Below are positions 43,983 through 52,983 of a DNA stretch of 64,000 nt, in pieces. Within the stretch, counting starts at the first letter, position 1. Each line of letters opens with the position of its first letter. The stretch covers positions 1-64,000 of the forward strand of contig JBFRWB010000195.1 of NCBI GenBank assembly GCA_051439375.1, written 5' to 3'. A program made the translations under genes and the position numbers. Below the pieces are notes generated by a model. It saw only the letters and a program-made list of their open reading frames with translations, was not told where the DNA came from and did not search any database. Source of the DNA: JBGTGT01 sp051439375 (GTDB taxonomy: Bacteria; Cyanobacteriota; Cyanobacteriia; Cyanobacteriales; Microcystaceae).

Positions 43983-44768
43983 CTACTTTAGAATACGATT
44001 TCTTAAATCAGAAGGTATAGATTCCCAAAAAGTGTTAATGTCGATAGCTAACTTGTTTGTATTACGCCAAAGTTCTTGTCTTCCGTGAATACCAATAATT
44101 TCCCCTTGACGGTTAAAAACCGCACCTCCACTCATTCCTTTATCTATATCAGTTTCTTGACTTGCTTGGTATCTTAAACTATACCCTCCTGAGTATAATA
44201 ATCGATCATTTCGGTTAGAATGGAGTCCCATAAATTCTAAAAAACGGCCTGAATCTATTCTAAAACTTTCAGCAGACTGAGGAAATCCCGCTACATAGAT
44301 GGTATCTTGGGGACGAGGAGATAATTGATTCTGAGTAACGGGTTGATTTTGACGGTTTAAAAATGTTCCTGTTGCATAGGTTTGATCACTTTTAAAACGC
44401 AGAATTACTAAGTCTAATTTTCCTAACTTCCTATTTCTGATTCGCTGATAGTATCCAATCCGATATGAGTTACCATCAGTCTTAATTCTGAGACTATTAA
44501 TTAAAGAATCAGTATCAATTTCTGGTTCATCAAGACGTAAATTGTGCGCAACGGTTAAAACATCATACCAATCATCTTCTTTCGCTATCAAAAACCCTGT
44601 TCCAGCTTTTAATTCCTTTCCATCTGATAAAATTTGTATAAGGGAAACCGTAACATCTCTAGCATTATCTTCTACAGAAAGAGGAATAAAAGATTGAGCT
44701 AAAATGACTTGAGAAGATAAAATTACAGATAGGGTAGTTGAGAGGATTAAGATAATAAATTTTTTCAT
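43983..44768 (-). CDS. secreted trypsin-like serine protease (small)
   Basis: 261 residues with a signal peptide (MKKFIILILSTTLSVIL...AQS). Catalytic residues of the S1 family are visible: His in LTVAHN, Asp in KLDLVIL, and Ser in DKGMSGGAVF. A single protease domain fills the protein. It follows the larger S1 protease gene on the same strand after 35 bp, so the two are likely co-transcribed. Targets are unknown. Confidence 0.87.
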   Translation of the reverse strand: MKKFIILILSTTLSVILSSQVILAQSFIPLSVEDNARDVTVSLIQILSDGKELKAGTGFLIAKEDDWYDVLTVAHNLRLDEPEIDTDSLINSLRIKTDGNSYRIGYYQRIRNRKLGKLDLVILRFKSDQTYATGTFLNRQNQPVTQNQLSPRPQDTIYVAGFPQSAESFRIDSGRFLEFMGLHSNRNDRLLYSGGYSLRYQASQETDIDKGMSGGAVFNRQGEIIGIHGRQELWRNTNKLAIDINTFWESIPSDLRNRILK

Positions 44769-44803
44769 GATGTAAAAATAAATAAAATTAAGAATAAATC
44801 AAC

Positions 44804-46453
44804 CTATTTTGACTCATTGGACTCATTGTTTAAATATTCTGTTTTTTGTAGTAACTTAGTTAAGTCCTGAATATAATTTTGTTGGTCGGGAAATTGATAC
44901 ATAGTTTGAACTTCTGTTAAAATTTGTGGGTCGTTTTTTATTGATAGTTTATTAGCTGTATAAGCGGCTAACAAAGCTTGTAATTGATCCTGATTAGATG
45001 ACCAATCATTAGACTGAGTTTGATAATAACTCAAGAGTTTAAGCATCTGATTTTTATATTCTAGCGAATAGTCATCAGGTTGTGCCAATTCAAGTTTATC
45101 TGAATCTATCGAATAATGCCAAATCTGTAGCGGTAACATTTCCCTTTGTTGATAAGTATCATACTTTTCGGTTAAAGTACAAGAAAAACGACCATCAAAG
45201 GTCTTAATTTCTAAGTTACCATCCCCATCTATATCTTTTAAATCATAAAAAGGAACATTTTCCCACTTATGCTCAATTAGCTTATCATATTTATTATTTT
45301 CTTGATTAAACCGATAGATATAAGAAAGGGTGTCATATAAACAAGATTCGTTTTTATATTGAATATCCACAATGATTTCAGGTTCTTGATCATTATCTAA
45401 ATCAATAACTTTTAAAGTTGGTTTAATCATAGATTCTTTGACAATATCGGGCTTAATTTCTAGTTGTGGTAGCTTTTCTTTATCTCTTTGTATGCTTAGA
45501 CTAAATTTTACTTCTTTACGATTTTTCTTATTAATACTTAATTCAGCTTGAACATTACCTAATTGATTAATAATTGGTTGAATCGGTTCTTTAGATGTTT
45601 CGGTGTTATCAGTATTATCAGGATTCACCTCGGCTAAATTGGGTTCGATTTGCCATGCTAGAGGTAAGGAAATTTGATTTTGTTGAGCATTTGCAACTAA
45701 GGTTTCAATAGGAATCACCCAACTTGACGGTAACATTATTTTTTCAGGAACAATTAACGGTAAATTATTAGTTAATGGATAAGAACGAGGATAACCCCGA
45801 AAAGGATAATTTCCCCTTTCAATAATCCCAATCACTTGATTCTTTTCATTCAGTAATGCGCCACCACTCATTCCTTGTTTTATATTAGGAGAAATACCAA
45901 TTTGAGAACCATCTCTTAAAGATTCTGGCAATAAAGCATTCACTTTTCCTTCTAAACAAATTAATCCTTTAGATTGCTCAATTGGATAACCCACTGCTGT
46001 TACCTTCGTTGTTTGAGACAGACGGCCTTCTGTGAAAGCAGGTGTCAAATTAGCTGGCTGATAAGCTTTGAGACTACTGAATTTTAACAAAACTAAATCT
46101 GTCTCACCAAAGTCAATATTTACCTGCTGTACTGGATATTTTTGTTGATCAAAAGTAATAATATTATAGGGAGGGGGCGTTGTTTCTATTACATGGTAAT
46201 TGGTTACCACTAAATAATCAAATTGTCCCGTTTGTTTATTTCTTTGCTGATAAAGTATGATTCCTGAACCCCATTTAGAATCAGATAAAACCTTAACCAT
46301 CGTGGAATTAATTGAAGATGAACAGCTTATCTTATTCGATTCATTAGAGATTTTATGAGATAATAAATGAGTTGTTACAGGTGGTTGAAATGCAAGTAAT
46401 GACAACCAACTCAGCCAGAAAGCTAGAATGGTTTTTTTGAGAGTTAATTTCAT
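44804..46453 (-). CDS. secreted trypsin-like protease with C-terminal Ca-binding repeat region
   Basis: 549 residues from the ATG giving MKLTLKKTILAFW, which starts a proper signal peptide; an ATG 11 codons upstream is less suitable. The S1 domain (~45-260) has His in VTNYHVIE, Asp in ETDLVLLKF and Ser in KQGMSGGALL. The C-terminal half has two DxDxDG-type segments (VIDLDNDQEPEIIVD and KDIDGDGNLEIKTFD), as in FG-GAP/VCBS-like repeats, suggesting calcium binding. It lies between the COP23 gene and the small S1 protease on the same strand; a COP23-protease-protease operon is likely. Confidence 0.87.
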   Translation of the reverse strand: MKLTLKKTILAFWLSWLSLLAFQPPVTTHLLSHKISNESNKISCSSSINSTMVKVLSDSKWGSGIILYQQRNKQTGQFDYLVVTNYHVIETTPPPYNIITFDQQKYPVQQVNIDFGETDLVLLKFSSLKAYQPANLTPAFTEGRLSQTTKVTAVGYPIEQSKGLICLEGKVNALLPESLRDGSQIGISPNIKQGMSGGALLNEKNQVIGIIERGNYPFRGYPRSYPLTNNLPLIVPEKIMLPSSWVIPIETLVANAQQNQISLPLAWQIEPNLAEVNPDNTDNTETSKEPIQPIINQLGNVQAELSINKKNRKEVKFSLSIQRDKEKLPQLEIKPDIVKESMIKPTLKVIDLDNDQEPEIIVDIQYKNESCLYDTLSYIYRFNQENNKYDKLIEHKWENVPFYDLKDIDGDGNLEIKTFDGRFSCTLTEKYDTYQQREMLPLQIWHYSIDSDKLELAQPDDYSLEYKNQMLKLLSYYQTQSNDWSSNQDQLQALLAAYTANKLSIKNDPQILTEVQTMYQFPDQQNYIQDLTKLLQKTEYLNNESNESK

Positions 46454-46532
46454 GTTCTTAATTGAATAAAAAAAGACTGGTAGCATGATTTTTATCCCAT
46501 TCTACCAGCCATATTCAAGCTTTTAATTGTGG

Positions 46533-47051
46533 TTATTTAACTGATTCCCAGTAGCGAACAACTTCGCCGATGTTCCAATAAGGAATGCCGTTATATTCGG
46601 TGTAAATGCTCGGCCGACTGATTAAAACTGCACTGCTTCGTCCATAAAAGCGATTTCTCAAGGTATTGAGATAACTAGCCGCATTTTTGCCATTAGGAAC
46701 GGTAATAATCTGCTGTTCACAATCGCCATTAGCGGTCTTAGCGGAACAAATGATATTATAGCCCCGTTTACGGCTAACAGTGAGGAAATCCTCATTGTTT
46801 TGATAGGCTGCATTCAGTTTACTCGTTACTTCTCGACAACGCTTTGAAGGACTCCAATTAGAACCAAATATATCTGTTCTGTATTGAATTAACGGTTGAG
46901 ATCCCTGTGGTGTTTGAATCATAGTAGCTGGTTCGCCGTCATAAGTACCACAGAAAAAACGATCTGATGCTTCTGCTTCACTCGGTTGAGTCAAAAATGA
47001 CAGTCCAATGGCTAAAATAGCGGATGCAAATGCTTTAGGCAATAATTGCAT
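46533..47051 (-). CDS. COP23-domain secreted protein
   Basis: 172 residues with a signal peptide ending around AEA. The pattern FFCGTYDGEPATMIQTPQG, then a W-SPSKRCREVTSKL segment and CEQQIITVPNG matches the COP23 domain, named for a circadian-oscillating membrane-associated protein of Synechococcus RF-1. Four cysteines could form two disulfides. GAGGAGAG precedes the ATG. It is the first gene of an apparent operon with two S1 proteases. Function of COP23 proteins is not known. Confidence 0.85.
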   Translation of the reverse strand: MQLLPKAFASAILAIGLSFLTQPSEAEASDRFFCGTYDGEPATMIQTPQGSQPLIQYRTDIFGSNWSPSKRCREVTSKLNAAYQNNEDFLTVSRKRGYNIICSAKTANGDCEQQIITVPNGKNAASYLNTLRNRFYGRSSAVLISRPSIYTEYNGIPYWNIGEVVRYWESVK

Positions 47052-47161
47052 GAAGTTCTCTCCTCATTAATTGAATTTATGCCCATAACAATAACAGTTC
47101 TCTCCTTTCCATGTCAGTCCCATTTTATGTGGAAAAAAGTGGAATTAGTGCTAAACGCAGC

Positions 47162-47253
47162 AATGAAGAATGAAGAATGAAGAAGTAAAACCCTGATCAT
47201 GACTAATGTTTAGCTTTCATAAATGTCAAACATCGATCAGACGTAGGGCTATA
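47162..47253. repeat. heptamer array AATGAAG x3 plus 70-bp dispersed repeat, copy 2
   Basis: Three AATGAAG units (47162-47182) run into a 70-bp sequence (47184-47253) that matches 32531-32600 at 64 of 70 positions. It lies in the gap between the COP23 gene and gltX. The outer arms CCTGATC/GATCAG are kept, while the inner stem of copy 1 is lost by substitutions. Confidence 0.9.
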
Positions 47254-47337
47254 GTGCTACGCACAAAGCATTCATGCAACAGTCACTCATTCAAACACCT
47301 TTTTTTGTACGGCTATATTTTATGGGTTACAACCTTG

Positions 47338-48786
47338 TTACTGAGTCATAGCATCTTGTAAACGGCTTTTATCCCATCCTTTTTGATGCAATAACACCCA
47401 AGATTGCACTAAATCAGGTCCTTGTAAATCTCCCATTAAACCAGCCCGTAAAGACTTCATCACAAAGCCTTTCTTCACTTTTAGCTGTTTCGTCACCTTT
47501 TTGATAACTTCCTTGGCTTCATCTATATCAAACTGCTCATAACTGTCTTTTTCTTCTACAAGTGCTGTTAACATCTCTTTTACGCCATCTTGTTGCAATT
47601 GAGCGATCGCTTTTTCCGTATATTTCACGGACTCCCCAAAGAGTAAACGGCTTTCTTTTACCCCATCGGTTAAACGGGTTAAGCTAGGGGCAACTAAAGC
47701 GGTTAAACTTTCTAACCAAGGGCGATTTTGGTCTAAATCAACCTCATATCCGGCTTCTTGCCAATAAGGAATTAATAACTCCACCAATTCCGTTGCAGGT
47801 AACTGATGCAAATACTGACTATTCAACCAATCGAGTTTATCCCAATCAAATTTTGCACCCGCTTTGTTCACTCGGTCAAGGTTAAAGGTCTTAGCAGCGT
47901 CTGAGAGGCTAAAAATCTCTTCAGTAGCGTCGGGAGGAGTCCATCCCAACAAAGTCATATAATTCGCCATTGCTTGGGGTAAAAAGCCCATTTTACGGAA
48001 ATCATCAATAGAAGTCACCCCATCTCGTTTTGAGAGTTTCCGTCCTTCTTGATTTAAAATTAAGGGAGTATGGGCAAATTCGGGAACCGTTGCGCCAAAG
48101 GCTTCATAAAGAAGGATTTGTTTAGCTGTATTAGCAATATGGTCTTCCCCACGAATAACATGACTAATTTCCATATCAATGTCATCCACTACCACAGCTA
48201 GATTATACAAAGGTTGACCAAATCCTTGATCATTGGTTTCAGGGGTTCGTGCAACCACCATATCTCCGCCTAAATCGCTCCCTTTCCAGACCATTCCACC
48301 TCTAACTAAGTCTTTCCAGATAATTTCTCTATCATCGTCTATTTTAAAACGAATTACAGGTTTTCTGCCCTCCGCTTCAAAGGCTTTACGTTGTTCTTCA
48401 GTTAAGTTACGATGACGGTTATCATAGCGAGGGGCTTGATTTTTCGCTTTTTGGGCTTCTCGCATGGTTTCCAATTCTTCAGGGGTGCAATAGCAGCGAT
48501 AAGCTAACCCTTTATCTAACAAAGTTTGAATTGCTTGGCGATACTGCTCAAGTCGTTGGGTTTGAAAAAATGGGCCTTCATCATAGTTTAAGCCTAACCA
48601 TTTGAGGCCAGACTTAATATTTTCGGTATATTCGGGGCGTGATCTTTCTTTATCGGTATCTTCTACCCGTAAGATAAACTTTCCTTCTTGATGACGGGCA
48701 AATAACCAATTAAACACAGCCGTTCTCGCTGTTCCGATATGTAAGTTTCCCGTAGGACTGGGGGCGATGCGTACTCTGACTGTCAC
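47338..48786 (-). CDS. gltX: glutamyl-tRNA synthetase
   Basis: 482 residues. I use the GTG at 48786, preceded by GAGGATATT, because it gives the usual start MTVRVRIAPSPTGNLHIGTA; an ATG six codons upstream is also open. Class I synthetase motifs are HIGT and KLSKRDG. In cyanobacteria the enzyme also charges tRNA-Gln with Glu for transamidation, and Glu-tRNA supplies the C5 pathway to tetrapyrroles. Single gene. Confidence 0.95.
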   Translation of the reverse strand: MTVRVRIAPSPTGNLHIGTARTAVFNWLFARHQEGKFILRVEDTDKERSRPEYTENIKSGLKWLGLNYDEGPFFQTQRLEQYRQAIQTLLDKGLAYRCYCTPEELETMREAQKAKNQAPRYDNRHRNLTEEQRKAFEAEGRKPVIRFKIDDDREIIWKDLVRGGMVWKGSDLGGDMVVARTPETNDQGFGQPLYNLAVVVDDIDMEISHVIRGEDHIANTAKQILLYEAFGATVPEFAHTPLILNQEGRKLSKRDGVTSIDDFRKMGFLPQAMANYMTLLGWTPPDATEEIFSLSDAAKTFNLDRVNKAGAKFDWDKLDWLNSQYLHQLPATELVELLIPYWQEAGYEVDLDQNRPWLESLTALVAPSLTRLTDGVKESRLLFGESVKYTEKAIAQLQQDGVKEMLTALVEEKDSYEQFDIDEAKEVIKKVTKQLKVKKGFVMKSLRAGLMGDLQGPDLVQSWVLLHQKGWDKSRLQDAMTQ

Positions 48787-48900
48787 AATATCCTCGTTAT
48801 GCACATTTGACTTAACAATCTTCTATGATAACGGGATTGGACATATTTCTCTAAAATCAACACAATAGAGAAACGTTCTTATTAGATTAAGGTTGAATTT

Positions 48901-50408
48901 ATGCCTTTTGCAGTTATCTTAACAGCCATTCGGGTTGAATATCTAGCAGTACGTTCCCATTTAATTCAAATACAGGAAGCAATGCACCCCCACGGGACAA
49001 TTTATGAACGGGGAAAATTCGTTACTAAGGAGAAAGAATGGGAGATAGGAATTATAGAAACAGGTGCAGGAAATTCGCCAGCAGGAATAGAAGCAGAAAG
49101 AGCGATCGCTTTTTTTAAACCTGATGTTATCTTATTTGTTGGGGTAGCAGGAGGGATTAAGGATGTTAAGTTAGGGGATGTGGTAGCAGGGACAAAAGTT
49201 TATGGTTATGAGTCAGGAAAGGTAGAAGGGGAGCGATTTAAACCCAGACCCAATGTAGGAGAGTCTAGTTATAATTTGGTACAAAGGGCAAGGTTTGAAG
49301 GAAGAAATAATGACTGGTTAGATAGAATTTCTATTGAATCTAATCTTAATCCTACGGTATTGGTTGCACCCATTGCAGCAGGAGAAAAGGTGGTTGCGGA
49401 TAGAGAATCGGAGTTATTTCAGTTTCTTAGAGATAATTATGGGGATGCAATAGCGGTGGAAATGGAAGGCCGTGGAGTATTGCAAGCTGCTTATGCAAAT
49501 CAACAGGTAAGTGCGTTAATTATTCGAGGTATTTCTGATTTAATTAAGGGTAAAAGTCAGTCTGATGAAGAGGGTTATCAAGAGATTGCTGCTCATCATG
49601 CGAGTGCATTTGCGTTTCAAGTGTTAGCTAAGTTTAATCCATCGGGTACAACTGAAGAGGTTAATCAACCGCAAGGAGAAATTATGTCTAATCCTAATGA
49701 TTCAAGTAGCGGTGAGAGTAAAGTAACTAAGAATTACGATTTTCGAGGTGCAAGCTTTGGGGGTGGTTTTGCTGATGGAGATTATACAGGAGATGTTATT
49801 AATTATTCTAATAATAGTAATGATAGTGCTAACTATTCAAATGAACTTGAATTGAAAAGTGAGGTAGGAATTGACTATACAAAATTATGTGATTTGTTGA
49901 AAGCAGGAAATTGGCAAGAAGCTGATAAAGAAACAAGAGTGATTCTTAAACAAATTTTAGAGTCACGTTACGAAGGTTTCATGGTAGAATTTCCCTTAGA
50001 CAACCTGATGGATTTATCCAAATTAAAGAACGTTATTTGTTAAGTGAGTTGCCTTGTGGTGATTTTACAACAATTGATACACTTTGGACATATTATAGTC
50101 AAGGAAAGTTTGGCTTTACTCCTCAAATCGATATTTATTATAGGAGTGGTGGAAAGACAACAAATGATGAGAACTCTTTGTTTTTGGTATCTACAAAAGT
50201 TCAACATAAAGCAGGATGGTATAATAATCACCAACTAAAAGCTTGGGATGATCTTGATTTTTCTCTGAATGCACCTAAAGGACATCTTCCTACTTATTCA
50301 ATTCCTCGTCATCAAAGAAATGGTACTTTATTTTTGGGTTTAATTACTGAAGGAGAAGCAATTCATTATCTTGCACAAGCACAGAAAAGATGCGAAAATC
50401 TATGTTAA
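48901..50408 (+). pseudogene. frameshifted nucleosidase (PNP/UDP phosphorylase family)-GUN4 fusion
   Basis: The first frame (48901-50043, 380 codons) has an MTA/SAH-nucleosidase-like domain (~1-255; VGVAGGIKDVKLGDVV, AVEMEGRGVLQAAY, IRGISDL), a Gly/Asn-rich linker (RGASFGGGFADGDYTGDV) and the start of a GUN4 domain (YTKLCDLLKAGNWQEADKET). It stops at TAA, but the -1 frame (50037-50408) continues the GUN4 domain (LPCGDFTTIDTLWTYYSQGK, then FGFTPQ). Adding one A to the AAA near 50024-50027 would restore a single ~502-codon gene. The second half could start by reinitiation at an overlapping TTG (50037). GUN4 domains bind tetrapyrroles. A sequencing error is the main alternative. Confidence 0.82.
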
Positions 50409-50458
50409 TAAATAAATTACTGACAATTCAGTATATTAAGTTAAATTGGATTCATCAA

Positions 50459-50920
50459 CTAGCTTAAATATACATTAACAAAATCAGTAGGAGTTAAACA
50501 TTCAAAATCTGCGATCACTTGAATTAATTCACGATTACCCGATACAAAACAATCCGCATTTCCATATTTAGCGGTCAAAAAGATTTCAATATCTTCGGTA
50601 GGAATTTGTCTAGATAAATTAAGTTCTGTTGATGATTTGCGCCATTGAGCATTAGGGTAAACATAACAGATATTAAGACGAGAGAAAAGAAAATTAAGAA
50701 CTAAACTGGCTTTATCTTTTCCCCATAGATATTTACCCACCCGTCTAACTTGATCGATAATTTCATAGGATAAGATAATCTCAGCCGACAGTTCAGTATA
50801 TTCTTGACCATAATAGCCAATAGCATATAAGATTTTAGCTTCTTCAGAGTCAGGTTCTTGTGTCCCAATAATATAAATGTTAGTATCAAGACATAATCGT
50901 TGTAAGGATGAGGCTGTCAT
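50459..50920 (-). CDS. PIN-domain toxin, copy 1
   Basis: 153 residues. LCLDTNIYIIG carries the first PIN acidic residue, and the C-terminus EDIEIFLTAKYGNADCFVSG supplies the others, so ribonuclease activity is expected. The start codon overlaps the antitoxin stop (TAATG). A close paralogue lies at 51628-52080, nearly identical in the last ~45 residues. Toxin of a VapC-like system. Confidence 0.85.
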   Translation of the reverse strand: MTASSLQRLCLDTNIYIIGTQEPDSEEAKILYAIGYYGQEYTELSAEIILSYEIIDQVRRVGKYLWGKDKASLVLNFLFSRLNICYVYPNAQWRKSSTELNLSRQIPTEDIEIFLTAKYGNADCFVSGNRELIQVIADFECLTPTDFVNVYLS

Positions 50921-51156
50921 TATTTTGTTCTTCCTTTCTTCTCTAGCATTTCTAACTTCACTTTATGAATTAAATCCATAATTTTCTCTCTGGAATCATA
51001 ACCTTTCTCCTTGGCAATTTGACGCATTAATTCTAATTCATTTGGCTCTTTTTCTGCGACAATAACAACATCTACCTCTCCATCTTGGAATTCAGAGGGA
51101 ACAGTGAGATTAATTTGTCCGTTTTTAACGATTCCTTTGGTTTGAATAATTCTCAT
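50920..51156 (-). CDS. antitoxin of the PIN pair, copy 1
   Basis: 78 residues. MRIIQTKGIVKNGQINLTVP is an AbrB-like/short beta DNA-binding start, followed by an acidic helical tail (EKIMDLIHKVKLEML) for toxin binding. The first ~45 residues are almost identical to copy 2 at 52083. Stop overlaps the toxin start by one base. Confidence 0.85.
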   Translation of the reverse strand: MRIIQTKGIVKNGQINLTVPSEFQDGEVDVVIVAEKEPNELELMRQIAKEKGYDSREKIMDLIHKVKLEMLEKKGRTK

Positions 51157-51205
51157 GGGTAATCAGTTAAGGTAGAATTGCGGTGCAATCTCATTTTAAC
51201 CTAAG

Positions 51206-51250
51206 ATGATGAACACAACTACATCTATCATCACATTAATCATACTTTAG
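51206..51250 (+). pseudogene. 5' remnant of a RelB-type antitoxin gene
   Basis: ATGATGAACACAACTACATC matches the start of the intact antitoxin at 52366 (one difference), and the upstream 40 bp also match; then the frame diverges and stops after 14 codons. This shows that the whole bidirectional toxin-antitoxin block was duplicated and this arm was lost. Confidence 0.75.
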
Positions 51251-51271
51251 ACAGTATAGATTAACATTATT

Positions 51272-51373
51272 CATCAGGAATATCATTTATTAGGAGAAAA
51301 AAAAGTATCCCGTCACTATGATGAAGCAGACTTAGCTGAAGATATAGCTATAATTGAAAAGGGTGATTGGTAA
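51272..51373 (+). pseudogene. 3' remnant of an antitoxin gene
   Basis: An open stretch without a start codon encodes HQEYHLLGEKKVSRHYDEAD and an acidic end EDIAIIEKGDW before TAA. The composition and the location two bases before a PIN-like start suggest the C-terminus of an antitoxin whose 5' part is missing. Family not determined. Confidence 0.55.
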
Positions 51374-51375
51374 CA

Positions 51376-51497
51376 ATGACAGTGATTTCTAACGCTACCC
51401 CTTTGATTAATTTTGCTGCGATTAATCGTCTTGATATTTTAAAGTCAGTCTAACTGAACAGGTTATTAATATTCTAGAACAGGAAGGACTATTATGA
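51376..51497 (+). pseudogene. degenerate PIN toxin (DUF3368-like) remnant
   Basis: MTVISNATPLINFAAINRLD is the standard start of DUF3368-type PIN toxins, but the frame stops after 25 codons (51451). In another frame LTEQVINILEQEGLL and a stop at 51497 resemble the C-terminal helix of such proteins, so the middle ~100 codons have been deleted. The remnant follows the antitoxin remnant by two bases. Confidence 0.7.
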
Positions 51498-51538
51498 AAA
51501 ATATGATGATATACTATTATTTATTCTGAACTGGAGAC

Positions 51539-51596
51539 GGTGGGCAAAATTAATCACTTAACTTCATTATTAGACAATCTTCTGCCTTTGCCCACC
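51539..51596. mobile_element. 58-bp MITE-like element, copy 1
   Basis: Perfect 10-bp terminal inverted repeats GGTGGGCAAA/TTTGCCCACC enclose an AT-rich core (AATTAATCACTTAACTTCAT). A second 58-bp copy is at 52926-52983 and a diverged one at 55764-55820. Too short to encode anything; a non-autonomous element or REP-like sequence. Confidence 0.85.
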
Positions 51597-51627
51597 CTAC
51601 GATTAATTGTATTATTGGATTAATCAA

Positions 51628-52080
51628 TTATCTTAAATATACATTAACGAAATCAGTAGGAGTTAAACATTCAAACTCAGCTATAGCTTGAATTAATTGA
51701 CGATTACCCGATACAAAACAATCCGCATTTCCATATTTAGCGGTTAAAAAGATTTCAATATCTTCTGATGGAATTATTTTACTTATGCTTAGATTATCTT
51801 TGTCTTCATCCCAGTCAATGGTAGATGGAAGATAAAAAATATTCAACCAACGCCAAATATTATAAATGAGTTCTCCTGTCTGTTCTTTTCCGTATAAATA
51901 TTTACTGACTCTACGAATTTGATCTAAAAGTTCATCTGAAAAAATAATTTCTGCATTAAGTTTAGGAGATTTTCCTCGATAACCTAATGCTTCTAAGATG
52001 AGACTTTCCTGACTGGTTTTAACAGCATCTCCTGTGATAAAAACATTGGTATCTAAAAAAATACGTTTAAGGGAAGACAT
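51628..52080 (-). CDS. PIN-domain toxin, copy 2
   Basis: 150 residues, paralogue of the toxin at 50459. FLDTNVFITGDAV and SEDIEIFLTAKYGNADCFVS carry the PIN acidic residues. The C-terminal ~45 residues are nearly the same as copy 1, whereas the middle (residues ~20-95) has diverged strongly. Starts two bases after the antitoxin stop. Confidence 0.85.
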   Translation of the reverse strand: MSSLKRIFLDTNVFITGDAVKTSQESLILEALGYRGKSPKLNAEIIFSDELLDQIRRVSKYLYGKEQTGELIYNIWRWLNIFYLPSTIDWDEDKDNLSISKIIPSEDIEIFLTAKYGNADCFVSGNRQLIQAIAEFECLTPTDFVNVYLR

Positions 52081-52082
52081 GG

Positions 52083-52316
52083 TTATTCTCTACCTTTTTC
52101 TTTGAGCATTTCTAACTTTACTTTATGAATTAAGTCCATTATTTTCTCTGGGGTATCATACCCTTTTTCTATCATCATTTGATGACGATGTTCAAATTCA
52201 TCGGGTTCTTTTTCTGCGATAATAATGACATCTACCTCTCCATCTTGGAATTCAGAGGGAACAGTGAGGTTAATTTGTCCGTTTTTAACGATTCCTTTGG
52301 TTTGAATAATTCGCAT
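52083..52316 (-). CDS. antitoxin of the PIN pair, copy 2
   Basis: 77 residues, with the same N-terminal half as copy 1 (MRIIQTKGIVKNGQINLTVP) and a different stretch around residues 38-55 (EFEHRHQMMIEKGYDTPE), then the shared EKIMDLIHKVKLEML. The differing segment probably sets which PIN toxin it recognises. It is divergent from the RelB-type antitoxin at 52366, with 49 bp between the start codons for both promoters. Confidence 0.85.
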   Translation of the reverse strand: MRIIQTKGIVKNGQINLTVPSEFQDGEVDVIIIAEKEPDEFEHRHQMMIEKGYDTPEKIMDLIHKVKLEMLKEKGRE

Positions 52317-52365
52317 GGATAGTCAGTTAATGTACAATTAAGGAATAATCTCATTCTAAACTAAG

Positions 52366-52629
52366 ATGATGAACACAACCACATCTAATACCGAATTTTC
52401 CCTTTCTGCTGAGGGATGGGAAACCCTTGAAAACACCGCACAACAGTTGGGAATGAATTTAACAGAACTATGGCAAAAAATTGCTGCTAAAGATATCATT
52501 TTAGTAGAAGCAGAAGAAATACAAGACCTCTTAGATACCATTAGTGGACTTGAGGGATTATTATCGGCTAAAGAAGAAGGGACAACCTCATGGGAACAAA
52601 TTAAAGCTGAAGTAGAAAGCAATGATTAA
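52366..52629 (+). CDS. antitoxin of a broken RelE pair
   Basis: 87 residues starting MMNTTTSNTEFSLSAEGWET, with a helical body (LENTAQQLGMNLTELWQKIA) and an acidic tail (TSWEQIKAEVESND). It has the size and placement of a toxin-antitoxin antitoxin and lies two bases before a RelE reading frame that has an internal stop. It is intact and may still repress or neutralise related toxins. Confidence 0.75.
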   Translation: MMNTTTSNTEFSLSAEGWETLENTAQQLGMNLTELWQKIAAKDIILVEAEEIQDLLDTISGLEGLLSAKEEGTTSWEQIKAEVESND

Positions 52630-52631
52630 TT

Positions 52632-52874
52632 GTGTATCAAATCCAATTCTCTAAAAAAGCGCAAAAGCAATTTAAAGCTTTACCTTAATCTATTAAAAAG
52701 AGATTAATTGCTAAAATCAACTTCTTATCAGAAAATCCTCGTCCTCTTGATTGTAAAAAATTGAAAGGGGTTAAGGATTTATTTCGATTGCGAGTAGGTG
52801 ACTATCGAGTGATTTATATAGTTGAAGATGAACGTTTATTAATTCTAGTTGTAGAAGTGGGTCATCGGCGATAA
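52632..52874 (+). pseudogene. RelE toxin with one in-frame stop
   Basis: From the GTG at 52632 the frame reads VYQIQFSKKAQKQFKALP, then TAA at 52686-52688, then continues without further stops as SIKKRLIAKINFLSENPRPL and LFRLRVGDYRVIYIV to a normal end at 52874. The RelE core after the stop is intact. A single C-to-T change (CAA to TAA) would explain it. Either the toxin is inactivated, or the base is a sequencing error. Confidence 0.88.
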
Positions 52875-52925
52875 ATTTATAGAGATTATTGAGTGTTTCT
52901 TATTAAATGATTCTGCACTAGGGAC

Positions 52926-52983
52926 GGTGGGCAAAATTAATCACTTAACTTCATTATTATATAATCCTCGGCTTTTGCCCACC
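52926..52983. mobile_element. 58-bp MITE-like element, copy 2
   Basis: GGTGGGCAAA/TTTGCCCACC ends and an almost identical core to copy 1 at 51539. Both copies stand at the same place relative to the duplicated toxin-antitoxin block, so the element was present before the duplication. Confidence 0.85.
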
